Of a DNA stretch of 64,000 nt, positions 30,849 to 42,047 are shown one piece after another. Both the position numbers and the translations under genes were made by a program. The notes under the pieces were generated by a model. It was given only the letters and a program-made list of their open reading frames with translations, had not been told where the DNA came from and searched no databases. Origin of the DNA: Antilocapra americana (lineage: Eukaryota; Chordata; Mammalia; Artiodactyla; Antilocapridae); NCBI GenBank assembly GCA_007570785.1, contig ML660203.1, positions 5,577,460 through 5,641,459 on the forward strand, read 5' to 3'. Position 1 is the stretch's first letter. Every line of letters begins with the position of its first letter.

Positions 30849-31604
30849 AAAGAAATATCCAGAGACTCAGGACCAATGTGGGGGCAAGACAGGAGATGCT
30901 GGTGGCCAGTACCTAAGATAAGCAGTCACAATCCAAGCCCCCTCCTTCAGACCCCATCTTCCACCATTTTCTCCCACCCCTATGTTTTTAGGGAAAGGTG
31001 AGCCTGGAGTCTGCCTTTGGGACACACCCGCTGGAGATCTTCCCCAGACCCAAGGACTCACAGGAAAGTCATAGTTAGGCGGGTTCAGGCTTGTGGCTCC
31101 CTGAACCTCAGCAGGAAGCTGATAGAAAAGAGGAGGAAGTTGGAAGGGGACAGGCTGGAGGCTGACCACCTGGCTGTGGGCCTGGCTCCCAGGTAGGGAG
31201 GTCAGCCTCCAGTATCCAATATCCAAAAGGAGATAAAGCAAATTCAGCTCCACTCAGCCTAGGTCAGCATCCAGATGGGTCTGACCCAGAGCAGGACACA
31301 AGACAGTGACTGCAAACAGGGGAAACTTCAGGAGAGGGCCAGGAGTCAGGCTCAGCCAAACACAGTGAAATCAGAGCAGGATTTCCAGATCGGGGAGACC
31401 ATGAGAGCTGGTCACACCATCAGCTGGTAAGTTTTGACTACAGCCACATGGCCGGAGCCAGACAAACTGAGCAGTCTCAGGCTGCTGAGGAAGTCTAGGA
31501 CTTGATGGACACTAGGTTTCCACCAGCACTGAGGCCAGAGGATCTAAGGCCCAGGAGTAGAGATAGGGGCTCCCCGTGTGCATGGAGCTGGGGCCTTTAA
31601 TGGT
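30849..31604. other. Unassigned sequence
   Basis: GC-moderate, single-copy in appearance. A 128-codon minus ORF at 30867-31253 is the longest, but it has no recognisable domain or splice context. Confidence 0.4.
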
Positions 31605-31812
31605 GGGGCTTCCCTGGCAGCTCAGAGTGTAAAGAATCCACCTGCAAGGCGGGAGACCCAGGTTTGATCCCTCTGTTGAGAAGATCCCGTGGAGAAGGGA
31701 ATGGCAACCCACTCCAGTATTCTTGCCTGGAGCATTCCATGGACAGAGGAGCCTGGCGGGCTACAGTCCATGGGGTCACAAAGAGTCGGACATTACTAAC
31801 ACTTTCACTTTT
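31605..31812 (+). mobile_element. Bov-tA SINE
   Basis: Well-preserved full-length copy: GGGGCTTCCCTGGCAGCTC, CAGGTTTGATCCCTC, ATGGCAACCCACTCCAG and AAAGAGTCGGACATTAC. Confidence 0.95.
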
Positions 31813-33128
31813 CACCAGGCATGGCAGGGTTTCCGGAAATGGCAGTGACCCATCTCAGGCCGAGACCTGGCTCATCCCCACAAACCCTGTGGAGGCTGTG
31901 TACACCACCCTCCACCTGGTTATTGAAACCTCCCTCCAGGAAGCTGAAGAAAGCCGAATCATATCTTTTTGCCAAGGGGAGGACCTCCTTCAGCAGAAAA
32001 GCCACTGAGAAAGCCACTCTTGGAGGCGTGGGTCACGCAGGCCCTTCCTCCATCCTCCAGACCCATCCTCCGCTGGCTCCCAGCATCCAATCCCTCCACC
32101 CAACCCCAAACCCTGTCCCCTCAGCAAACAGCCACTTTGAAACTGATCCCAGGAAAGCCAGAACTCTCCCACTGCTTGTTCTTTAAAACCCACTCCATTT
32201 TTTTGTTGTTGCTGTGTTGCTTTATGCCAACTCTACAGCATTTTCAAAACTCAGAGAGACTTTACCACATCAGCTGCTTTGAACCATGCTATCCCGTGGT
32301 CCGTTCCCAAGGGAACAGAGACCCACAGTTGCCCCCAGATATCAGGATCTAAGTTCCAGGCTGCTCTCCGTGGTGGCAGATATTGTTGTTATGTTACTTC
32401 TGTGCCTGTTAAAATTTTTAAAAATCATAACAAAGGTTGGCTTCTGGAGTTGCACAAGCTGAGGCCTCACAATGCTTGCTGTCGTAGAGAGGCTGATTGC
32501 CCAACTCCATTTATCAAAGTGTCACTTCTCTGACAGGCCCTAATAAATATCCTGCCAGAGACCCCGCACCTGGCAGCCGTGCCACTCGGCAACACGCCGC
32601 TAACCTAATTTGCTAATTGCTGCTTTCCCCATTAATTTTAGTCCTGTCTTGTTTGGTGTTGACATGGAGGAAAAAGAAATAGGGTGGAAAAAACAGACAA
32701 GAAAGAAAATATCTCGGGGTCCCCCACCATCCACCCTGCCCTCCCAGTCCTTCAACACACCATTCGTTCACACTCACACCTAAATACTAACTTCCTTCCC
32801 CCTCTCTTTTCCTCATCCTAGCTGGCGGAGATTGAACATTTAAAGGTGCAGGGGCCAGATCTCAGAAATCAAGACACGTGGCTGATGGTGGGATTTGAGG
32901 TTTGACAACAGGGCAGACGTAGAAATGCAAGAGACCAATGGTTACTGTAGCTAAAGTCATTCTAATCAGCATCATTGCCTTTTGGGAAGAGATCAAAAAG
33001 GGCATCAAGGAATTAACAAGTCCAGACCATCGGTCATCAAATGTGGCCACATCCCCGAGCCCTCCGGCTCCAGGCCCCTCATTCCAGCCCCTCTTAGGGT
33101 CACAGGGGAACTCTTCCTCCTTTGGATA
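31813..33128. other. Single-copy block with candidate conserved element
   Basis: No repeat recognised across 1.3 kb, one of the longer repeat-free stretches. Overlapping ORFs of 114-127 codons at 31664-32352 begin inside a Bov-tA, so they are not credible genes. A TAAT-rich segment lies at about 32590-32645. Confidence 0.45.
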
Positions 33129-33142
33129 ACATCCCAAGCCTT

Positions 33143-33705
33143 TTTTTTTTCTCCCTTTTATTGTTTTTGCCATACAACGCCATGATATCACCATGGGTTT
33201 ACATACGCTCCCCCTCCAGAAACCCCTCCCTTCCCCCTCCCTCCTCCCTCCCCCCCGGGAAATCTCGATGCACCAGCCCCGAGAATCAATCCTGGGCTGG
33301 CGATTGATTAGACATATGATAATTAACATGTTTCAATGCCATTCTCCCATATCATCCCACCCTTTCCCTCATTCACAGAGTCCACGAGTCTATTCTATAC
33401 ATCTGCATCTGCGTTCCTTTTGCTGTCTCGCATGTTGGGTTCTCGTTGCTGTCTTTCTAAATTCCATATATATGTGTTAATATACTGTATTGTTGTTTTT
33501 GCTTCTGGCTTACTTCACTCTGGATAATGGGCTCCAGTTCAGTCCATCTGAGTAGAATTGATTCAAATGAATTTTTTTTTAATGCTGAGTAATATTCCAT
33601 TGTGTATATGTACCACAGCTTTCTTATCCATTCATCAGTTGATGGGCATCTAGGTTGCTTCCATGTCCTGGCTATTGTAAACAATGCAGCGATGAACGTT
33701 GGGGT
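33143..33705 (-). mobile_element. Young 5'-truncated bovine L1
   Basis: A perfect 14-bp TSD (ACATCCCAAGCCTT at 33129-33142 and 33706-33719) and a T-run mark a minus-strand insertion. It covers a C-rich 3' UTR complement, AACATGTTTCAATGCCATTC, GAGTAATATTCCATTG and the ORF2 end, stopping at AACGTTGGGGT. Unlike the copy at 19506 there is no inversion. Low divergence suggests a recent event. Confidence 0.94.
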
Positions 33706-33719
33706 ACATCCCAAGCCTT

Positions 33720-34367
33720 GATGTCCAAGATAATAGCACAAGATAATGCTTAAGGGCGGACCTTCCCAGCCAGGACTGACTCAGTCACTTGAATTAGCCA
33801 CGGTGCTATTCATTTAGCCCCTATTGATGGAGAGGTTCGATCACAGATCATTACAAATAAGACAATAGGTTCAAAATCCAGTTGGAAAAGCTAAGACAAA
33901 AGAAGCAGGGGACTCCAGCCACAAGCCAAGAGGAAGGAAGACATTCTTCCTTCATTCTTCTCAGAGATGAACAAAAGTTCCCATGTGAAAAGGAGGGATG
34001 GCTGTCTCATTCACTCAGCAACCTAAAGATGATCTCTTTCTCCATCTTGGTCCACGTAAGCCTTGGGTAGCCGGCTGTGGTCCCACAACAGAGAGGATGA
34101 CTATTTCACAGACTCCATTTATCATGCGTCCTGCCTTATTACAGACTTCATTAGAGGCAAACAACCAGCAGCAAACAAGACAGCCTATGGCACTGCAACA
34201 TTTTATTTTAAAGTTGACATAGATAATGTTGTAGAAAAGTTGACACCTTTGAAAAGGTCCAAAGAAGGATCAAAAGAATCCCTCAGTGTCCTGGCACTCT
34301 GAGACAACCCATCAGCATCCAGCCCTTTTATCTCTCAAGCATATCCACAGGAATGTGTGGTATTTTG
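33720..34367. other. Single-copy block, candidate conserved element
   Basis: No repeat recognised. Bases 34060-34320 have balanced composition with several TTGACA-like and CTTTGAAAAGG words. ORFs of 62-79 codons overlap on the plus strand but show no known domain. Confidence 0.45.
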
Positions 34368-34369
34368 CA

Positions 34370-34488
34370 CATGTGCTTAGTCGCTAAGTCATGTCCAATT
34401 CTTTGCGACCCCATGAACTATAGCCCACCAAGTTCCTGTCCATGGGATTTTCCCGACAAGAATACTGGAATAAGTTGCCATTTCCTCC
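34370..34488 (-). mobile_element. Bov-tA fragment lacking the tRNA head
   Basis: GTGCTTAGTCGCTAAGTC through AAGTTGCCATTTCCTCCTC. Sequence then departs into unrelated DNA, so the promoter-bearing head is missing (a 5'-truncated insertion on the minus strand). Confidence 0.88.
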
Positions 34489-34679
34489 TCATTTTACACA
34501 TGGATCAAGCTATTTCACCTCCTGTCTTGCCTTTGTATTTACATATCAAGGAGCTGTTTCTACACCACTGAAAATATATCTCAAAAAAAAAGAAAGGAAA
34601 TTTATCTCCAGTCCCCTTTTTAGTCATTCATCAGAATTTATTTTGCTAGTCCCCTCTAGATGTACATTTAAGTTAGTTT

Positions 34680-35205
34680 ATCTTTTTTTTCTATCCACAA
34701 TGCAGTGGTGAATCTCCTTTTATCCATAGTTTTGTGCATTTGCCTGTTACTGCCTGAGGATAAATGACTCGAGGTAGAAACACTAGCTTAAATGGTGCAC
34801 ACATTTAAATTTTAGATAAACTTTCTCACATCATGTCTCCAGAAGAGGTAAATGAATTTACATTGATCTCCCATCGTGCATGAGAGTTCCACTCCCTTAC
34901 AGCCTTTAAGAAATAAGTAATTTTTAATGTTTAATCATTGCAAATATTCCAAGTAACAAACAATTTCTTTTTGCATTTCTTGAATTCTTTGGGAATTCTG
35001 GTATGTCTTCATGTTTGAAGGACATTCAGGTTTATTTTGTGAATTACCTGTTCTTCAACTTTGCTTATTTTTGTCTTAGAATATTTGTCTTTTTCTTATT
35101 AATTTACAGGAGTTTTTCTTTAAAGATATTAGGGATACTGTTCCTCTGCCATGTATACATTTTTCCTACTATGCAGTTATTATTTCTAGCTTTTCTATAG
35201 TGCTT
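34680..35205 (-). mobile_element. L1ME-like ORF2 fragment
   Basis: TGCATTTGCCTGTTACTGCC, GAGGATAAATGACTCGAGG, TTTGCATTTCTTGAATTC and TTTGTCTTTTTCTTATTAATTTACAGG are the complement of an ancient L1 ORF2 C-terminal region. Confidence 0.65.
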
Positions 35206-35392
35206 ATTAAATGGATAGTGGAAAATACCAAGAACATTTGCCCACAGTGAAATCTGCCATAAGGAAATACGTGAGATAAATAGAATTCATGGCCGTATTC
35301 ACTCTATCCAATATGGGATACCAGCTGACTCCCTAGTTTCACACCAACCAAGATGGAGAAAGGGATGATTTCAGACCTATGGGTAAGAAAGA

Positions 35393-35601
35393 AAAGAAAG
35401 TGAAGTTGCTCAGTCGTGTCCAATTCTTTGGGACCCCATGGACTGTAGCCTACCAGGCTCCTCCATCCATGGGATTTTCCAGGCAAGAATCCTGGAGTGG
35501 CTCACAGTTTCCTTCTCCAGATCTTCCCAACCCAGGGACTGAACCCAGGTCTCCCGCATTGTAGGCAGACACTTTACCATCTAAGCCACCAAGGAAGTCC
35601 A
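35393..35601 (-). mobile_element. Bov-tA SINE
   Basis: Full-length minus copy, AAAGTGAAGTTGCTCAGTCG to TAAGCCACCAAGGAAGTCC, with a few bases lost in the linker (TTCTCCAGATCTTCCC). Confidence 0.94.
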
Positions 35602-36221
35602 GGTGAGCAGCCCTAAAATTTATCCTCTCCTGCCTCTGGTTTCATGTTCATTTGCTCCTTCCCTAGGTGGATCAGACATTTCCTGGTGATTTGATTTCCA
35701 AAAAGTAACTGCTAGAGCCAATGGCAGACTTGTGCTCAAAAGCAAGGCTGAGTGATAACCCACTCTCCAGGGTCCCAGCTCCACAAGAGGCAATGTCACA
35801 GTCAGTGTCTGAGAGCTCGTGTGTGGCTGCAGCCTGAACAGAATCCCCAGTTCCTTGTCCTCAGATCACAGCACAGATCATTTATCCTCACCAAGAAGGG
35901 AGATTTGACTGGGAGAGGGCCACACAGCAGGTGGAGGAAGCAGCTAAGGAGGAATAGTATGTGAGTAAGTCAGCAAGCCCTTTATTGATGGTGGAGGGTG
36001 AAGTATAGGTGGTCACATACACTAGAGGCAAAGGACTGAGGACAATGCCCTCCCATGCAGGTGTGTGTGTGTGCACTTCCGCTTCAGAGTGTCCATGGGG
36101 TGTGCACAAAGCTATGCACCAGGCACCAGGGTGGGATGTGAAGATGTCCCAGAACATCTCTGTCTAAGGATGCCGACAGAACCTAAGTACATAAAGACCA
36201 GTGTGCCTGGATGGAGAATGG

Positions 36222-36222
<1 letters not shown>
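35602..36222. other. Unassigned sequence
   Basis: No gene or repeat recognised. Confidence 0.4.
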
Positions 36223-36270
<48 letters not shown>

Positions 36271-36280
36271 NNNNNNNNNN

Positions 36281-36327
<47 letters not shown>
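36223..36327 (+). repeat. (TG)n microsatellite containing an assembly gap
   Basis: An uninterrupted TG dinucleotide array on both sides of ten N (36271-36280). True length is unknown. ORFs translating to alternating Cys-Val or Thr-His are artefacts of the array. Confidence 0.98.
36271..36280. other. Assembly gap (10 N)
   Basis: Ten N, probably of nominal size, inside the TG microsatellite. Confidence 0.99.
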
Positions 36328-36331
<4 letters not shown>

Positions 36332-37274
36332 TTGTAAAATCAGACATCAGACCCAGAGAAATAACTTTTATGAATGTCTTCCAGATTCCCACACTCAGTT
36401 TTAGAGGGACAGAGACTATATCAGGACTGAGACCATCCTCCTTTACATACCTAGAAAACTTCTATTCTTACTGCAAGACCCAACTCATTTGTCCCCCTTT
36501 TCCCTTACTAGCCTCCATAGAAGAGTCTACCCCAGGACTTCTGTTCTATAATACTTCCCAGAGCATATTACAGTTATCCATGTGACTATATTTTCCCCCT
36601 TATTAATCCATGAGATGCTCCATGTCGTGGCCCATGGGTCTGCGTTTTATTTCTCTCTATACCACAGGGTCAGGTTCCTGACCTCGGCAGGTAAAATAAA
36701 CATTTGCAGAATGAACTTTTGAACACTGGCTTTCATATCCATGTAGAGGGGCTGGGGTCACATGTTCTTGAATTGAATGCCAGCTACAATGCAGAACCAA
36801 GACATTTGGACATTCCTAGTTCTACTAAGCCAATGACAGGAGAAAAAAAAACAGGTATATATGCCTGGGTTTAGCTGATCAAAAGAGTCAATAAAAGTCC
36901 CGAGGGGCCTCCACAGTTGTCAGGCGGGTGAGCATTGAAAGGTCATCTTTCCTTTGCCACAATCTAAAATGGGGGTGACAAGGGTTTCTCTTTTTTTTTT
37001 TTTTTTAAGATAAATTCAGTCAACTTTGTTTTTCAGCATTTCAAGATAAACATGGTCAAAAGCATCATTCTTACTCTCTAATTCCTTCTCCCCAGTGTAG
37101 CAGCTAAGTTCCCAGGAGTTTAGAGCTTCACGGTGTTGGGAAGGGCAACTTGCTCACAATTGCCTTCTGTCCCCTGTCAGGACCCACGAAGATGTGTCTC
37201 ATCTTGGTGAGGCAAACTGTTTCTTAAAAGACCAGACAGTAACTCAATTAGATTTCAACAAAACAAATTTTTTT
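36328..37274. other. Unassigned sequence with poly-T tract
   Basis: No gene or repeat recognised. A run of about 17 T near 36991-37007 could be the tail of a decayed minus-strand retroelement, but nothing identifiable follows it. Confidence 0.4.
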
Positions 37275-37425
37275 TAAAAAAGGACAAGACAGTAAATAAT
37301 TTGGGACTTGTGGATCATATGATTTCTGGGGCTTCTACTAAATACTGAAGATTGAGAGCAAAGATCATACATGAATAGATAAGCACATCCAGGAAAACTC
37401 CAGAGTCTGCCAACCCCTGATCTAG
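37275..37425 (+). mobile_element. hAT-Charlie-type MITE
   Basis: GACAGTAAATAATTTGGGAC, TTGTGGATCATATGATTTC and CTGCCAACCCCTGATC: the same family as 24128-24318. A partial second head-like word, AAAGACCAGACAGTAAC, precedes it at about 37227. Confidence 0.6.
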
Positions 37426-37760
37426 CATTCTGAAGAAGAGAGAAGTGAGCCTCAGACCCACAACAGTGACAGCAGTAGTTCTGGATATCAAGAGATTCTA
37501 AGCCATCAGCACCCTTTCTGAGAACTACACAGTGAGACCCCATCCTGGCATTGAACAACGTTCCAAAGTAGAGACCTGCCAGAGACTGAAGACAGGGCTG
37601 TAGTGTGCGGTTGCCCAGGCTGTGCACTGCACAAATCTAGGAACTTCTGTTCAGTTAGACTGTGAGATGAATGGTATCTTTCTTGAGTTGGGCAAGGTGT
37701 TAACCCTGCCTGAGGGTCACCAAGGAGCTCCGCATTTGTGAGGAAGTTTCCCTGGCTGGT

Positions 37761-37848
37761 ATTCTGATCTAGAGAATTCCATGGACTGTATAGTCCATGG
37801 GGTCGCAGAGAGTCAGACATGACTGAGCGACTTTCACTTTCACTTCAC
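37761..37848 (+). mobile_element. 5'-truncated Bov-tA with perfect TSD
   Basis: Only the last about 88 bases of Bov-tA (ATTCTGATCTAGAGAATTCC to GAGCGACTTTCACTTTCAC) are present. A perfect 14-bp TSD (TTTCCCTGGCTGGT) lies at 37747-37760 and 37849-37862. The TSD shows it was inserted already truncated and not cut down later. Confidence 0.95.
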
Positions 37849-37862
37849 TTTCCCTGGCTGGT

Positions 37863-38929
37863 GGAGGAGCCCAAGGACTCTTGGCTGCTCTTTCACTAGT
37901 TCACATACTTGAAGGACAAGGGTGTCTCCCCCAGGATAGGGGCTGCAAGCTATTGCTCCTTTGGAAACAGTTTGATGGAGACTTTCACCTTGCATAGGTA
38001 GTTCAAGAATGAGGGGGGCCAGGGCTGAAAGGTCCCTGAAAGGAGTGGTTCACAGACTGTGTTGGGAACTGACGAAAAGTTATTCCTACTGAAGCTGAAA
38101 GGGCATGTGACTTGGGGACGGAGGACTGCATGGCCCCATTGTGCCCCCACTGTGGGCTTCCTGCTCTCTGCCCCAGGTTGCTCAAGACCCAAGGGTTAGG
38201 AGGGGCCTCTGGAATATCCAGCCCCTCACCCCACCTAATGAGCATGGGTTGACCGTGAGATGGAGGTGGGATCCACTTGCATCCTCATAGACCACAAGGC
38301 CCAGCCCCTCAGAGCCAGCACAGGAACCACCCCAGAACTCACCCCACCCCAGAAGGCCCCAGAGCCTGCTACAGCTGACCCCACGTCCGGCCAAGGATAA
38401 GCCTGCAGCCCAGATCTCCATTAAACTCCGCCAAGCTTCTCTCCAATAGCTACAGATGAACAAAATATTGCCCTGTTCCCCGTTACGTTAAAAGGGCCTA
38501 GTAAAGAATAATGGCAAAGATGCTTGCAGCCAAAAGCTGCTCTTGATGGCCCTTTAAGCAAGATTTACAGCAAGCATTTAGCAGTGTCCCTGGAACGTTT
38601 GCTGGCTCCGATCGGTAGGAAGTCTATGCAGTGCACCTCCCCAGACTAGCAAGCAAGGCCATCCTTCATCCCGGGCAGCCCTGCTTGCCCCCTGCACAGT
38701 GCCGGCTCCCCCACAGGCCCTGCCCAAGTCCATTAGGCCCCTCTCAGGGCTGCCCACTAATAATCTCGGCTGTCAGGTGTCTTAGGACGAGGCCAGCAGA
38801 GCCTGTCCTGACAGAGGTGTTGGGCTGCCATGAAATGTACTGGAATCTGAGAAAGTTAGGCAAGGACAGGGGGTAGAGGAGAAGACAGAAGGGGTAGGGG
38901 GACCCTGGACAATAGAGGGCCCCATTCCT
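37863..38929. other. Long single-copy block
   Basis: About 1.07 kb without a recognised repeat. The segment 38440-38640 is balanced in composition and could be conserved. No exon is supportable. Confidence 0.45.
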
Positions 38930-39030
38930 TTGTTTATTTAATATGAATTTATCAAGCCCCTGCTTTATGTCAGGCAAGATGAGCTGAAAGGTGCACAAAA
39001 CTAGCATGTTTGTGCCCTGCCCTTAAGAAG
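38930..39030 (-). mobile_element. L2 3' end fragment
   Basis: TTATCAAGCCCCTGCTTTATG, TCAGGCAAGATGAGC and CCTGCCCTTAAGAAG resemble the complement of the L2 3' UTR. Weak. Confidence 0.45.
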
Positions 39031-39035
39031 TATTA

Positions 39036-39270
39036 CCTATGACTTCTCTGGTGATCCAACAGTTAAGAATCCGCCTGTCAATGCAAGGGACATGGGTTTG
39101 AGCCCAGAGCCAGGAAAGATCCCACCTGTCTGTGCACCACAACTAGTGAGCCCGTACTCTGCAACAAGGGAAGCCACCACAATGAGTAACCCATGTACCC
39201 CAACTAGATAGTAGCTCCCCTCCCCCCACTGCAATTGCCCAGTGCAACCAAAAATAAATAAATAAATGTA
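39036..39270 (+). mobile_element. CHR-2-type SINE, shortened
   Basis: GACTTCTCTGGTGATCC head, GGTTTGAGCCCAGAGCC, CTCTGCAACAAGGGAAGCC body, AACCAAAAATAAATAAATAAATG tail. Some body units are missing. Confidence 0.9.
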
Positions 39271-39699
39271 AAAGTACTGGAAGAAGAAACACTATCTAGA
39301 GGGAAAGAGACATATTAAACTACCAAGAATAGTAAAATACAATAACTGTTTTGATAAGGAGGGCCCAAGGTGGGGGCATATGGGTCCAGGCTTAAGGCTA
39401 TCCATGGGGACATGGGACTTTCCTAAGACAAAGATCTGTGTTTGTTCAATATGGCAGCCCCCAGTCACCTGGGTCACGGAGTGCATAAAGTGTGATTCCT
39501 GCGTAAAATGGATCTGCGAGTGTAAAACACGCATTGAATTTCAAAGAAAGAATGCAAAATGTCTCATGGGTAATTTTTATACTGATTATGTGTTGAAATG
39601 ATAAGATCTGGAATACTTTGGGTTGCATAAAATGTATTGTCAAAATTAATGTCACCTATTTCTTTTTACACTTTTTAAATATCACTGCTAGAACATTTG

Positions 39700-40206
39700 A
39701 AGGTACAAGAAGATGAGGTTCACATGTATTAATACAATGGAATATTATTCAGCCATGAAAAAGAGTGAAAATGCCATTTGCAGCAACATGGATGGACCTA
39801 GCGATTATCATGAAGCAAGACAGAGAATGAAAAAATACTGTATGAAATAGCATATGGAATCTAGTTTTTTAAAAATGATACAAATGAACTTATTTACAAA
39901 ACAAAAATAGACTCACAAATTTCAAAAATAAACCTATGATTACCAAAAGGGAAATCTTGTGGGGGGAGGGACAAATTAGGAGTTTTGGATTAGCAAATAC
40001 ATGCTACTATATATAAAATAGATAACCAACACAGACCTATTGTATAGCACAGGGAACTCTATTCAGTATTCTATAATCACCTATCTGGGTAAAGACTCTG
40101 AAGAAGAGCAGATATATGTATATGTATAACTGAATCACTTTGCTGTACACCTGAAACTAATACAGCATAGTAAATCAACTATATTCCAATAAAGCTTTTT
40201 AAAAAG
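39700..40206 (+). mobile_element. L1 3' end
   Basis: ATACAATGGAATATTATTCAGCC, GCAGCAACATGGATGGACC, AGCACAGGGAACTCTATTC, CACCTGAAACTAATACAGC and TATATTCCAATAAAGC. ORF2 terminal region plus a complete 3' UTR. Diverged. Confidence 0.85.
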
Positions 40207-41164
40207 AAAGTACATAACTGACTCCTATTTGTGGCTGACATCACTTTTCCATTGGACAGCAAGATCTAAAGGATAAATACGAATGAGCTAAGTAATGGGA
40301 TTAAGTGTACCAACTGAGGATTAGGAAGACAATCTACCCAACTAAAGGAAAGCCAAAGTCTGGATCCAACAGATAAGCTGGGCTCCAGGCAGAGAAACTG
40401 AGGCAGAAGCACCTTTGCTGGATTGTGTAAGCATGCTGGGTGTCTGACTGTAACTCAGTGGGTAAATGGGTGTCCGAAGCCCACACTGGGATGGTGAGTT
40501 TCTAGCCACAAATCTACCCCCAGTGCCATCTAAGGGATGGGGAGACCCTCCCAGGACAAACCAGCTCTTGCACACCATCGTTCCATCCCATTTCCAGCAA
40601 ATAAATCCCTGTGTTGGGGTTGCTACTACAAACGAACCACCCACCTCTCCCAAGAGTGTCTTTATCTCCTAAGGTAGCTTACTCCAGATTGGAGAATGTA
40701 GGGGCCCAATTCCCCAAATGGGAGGTGAACAAGAAAAACACACTCTTTAACTTCATTAAATTTACATCTATACCTGGATGGCAAATTAATGACATTCATC
40801 CATCACTTCCCATTCCTATATCCCTGACAGACATCACTAATCAACTGCAGCATCCTGGGACTCAAATTCCTTTTGAGGAGGCTGCTGCCAATCAATTAAG
40901 GACAAGCATGTGGGATGAAAACTCCTTGCCTGTGGGATGAAAACTCCTTGCCAACCCAGATTTGGACTTTAGGGCTTAGATAAGATTTTCTGAGTACTTC
41001 CCACATGTCAAACAAAAATCTGGGGATTTACAAACTGTGATATCCCCCTGTTACAAACAAGGAGATGGCCACCCAGATAGAACTATACCAGCACGACTCT
41101 GTAACGAGTGGTACAGAGCCTCACCACCGGTCCTCAGAATACAGAAACAGAAGTTTTGATAGGC
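40207..41164. other. Single-copy block with a 22-bp duplication
   Basis: No gene or repeat recognised. It contains the exact tandem duplication listed separately. Confidence 0.45.
40909..40952 (+). repeat. Exact 22-bp tandem duplication
   Basis: Two identical adjacent copies of a 22-base unit (TGTGGGATGA...CTCCTTGCC), at 40909-40930 and 40931-40952, lie in otherwise unique sequence. Confidence 0.97.
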
Positions 41165-41715
41165 TTTTTTCAGCTTTATTGAACTCTAATTGACAAAACT
41201 GTGAGATATTTAAAGTGTACATCATGGTGATTTGATATATGTATCCATTATGAAAGGAGTACCACCATCTAGTTAGTTAAAACATTCATCAACTCATATA
41301 TCTATCTCTTTTTTTCCTGCTTGTGATGAGAACTTGTAAGTTCAACTCTCTTAGCAAATTTTAATGGTACAGTACTGTGACTGTGTTGTACATTAGATCC
41401 TCAGACCTTATTCTTTTTTGGTTTTTTTTTTTTTTTGGCTGCACTGGGCCTTCATTATGGCATGTGGCTTTCTTTTCTTGCAACTCACTGGGCTTCTCTT
41501 GCCATGGAGCACAGGCTCTAGAGCAAGCGGGCTCAGTAGTTGTCCCTTGGCATGTGGGATCTTAGTTCCCTGACCAGGGATCGAACCTGAGTCCCCCGCA
41601 TGGGAAGGTAGATTCTTAACCACTGGACGACTAGGGAAGTCCCTCAACCTTGTTCATCTTGTAGCTAAAGGTCTGTATCCTTTACCAGCCTCTCCCTATT
41701 TCCTCACCCCACAAA
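41165..41715 (-). mobile_element. L1 3' UTR split by CHR-2
   Basis: CTTTATTGAACTCTAATTGAC, GGTGATTTGATATATGTATCC and TTGTACATTAGATCCTCAG, then after the SINE TTGTTCATCTTGTAGC and CCCTATTTCCTCACCCC. Complement of an L1M 3' UTR. Confidence 0.78.
41414..41643 (-). mobile_element. CHR-2-type SINE inside L1
   Basis: Poly-T, TTGGCTGCACTGGGCC, GCATGTGGGATCTTAGTTCC, CCAGGGATCGAACC and head complement GACTAGGGAAGTCCC. The L1 words ACCTTATTC before it and ACCTTGTTC after it look like the TSD. Confidence 0.9.
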
Positions 41716-42047
41716 GGAGCAGGAGGTTTAAAAGTATGTCAGACATCTGTTGCGGAGAATCATCACACTGCAGGCTCAGCAGGGGTCCTAGGACCACGGC
41801 CTCCTGTGTCAGGCGGTGCTCTCTCCCACCCTCCAGGCTGCCCACCCAGCCTCTGCCCTGAGTTCCTTCTTCTCAGGGCAGTCTTCTGAGCATCTCGGGG
41901 CATATGGGGTGAGAAGGAAACTGCGGCTTCCATTGCTGCTGGGTCCACCCAACACAGAGAAGAGGAGGGTCCCTCATCGACCTGGGCCTCGGACACTCAG
42001 CCAGTTTCCTGGTACAGCCTGAGGGCCTCCCACTGAGCCCATCATCC
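41716..42047. other. Unassigned GC-rich sequence
   Basis: No repeat or gene recognised. Short ORFs occur on both strands without known motifs. Confidence 0.4.

Noticed and set aside
32862..33329. 155-codon minus-strand ORF
   Set aside because: It begins in L1 3' UTR sequence and continues into unique DNA without protein-like features.
34063..34302. 79-codon plus ORF as a small conserved protein
   Set aside because: Two overlapping plus frames are equally open and neither resembles a known protein. A non-coding element is the better guess.
36065..36585. ORFs encoding alternating Cys-Val or Thr-His across 36065-36585
   Set aside because: They are translations of the TG/CA microsatellite and of ten N.
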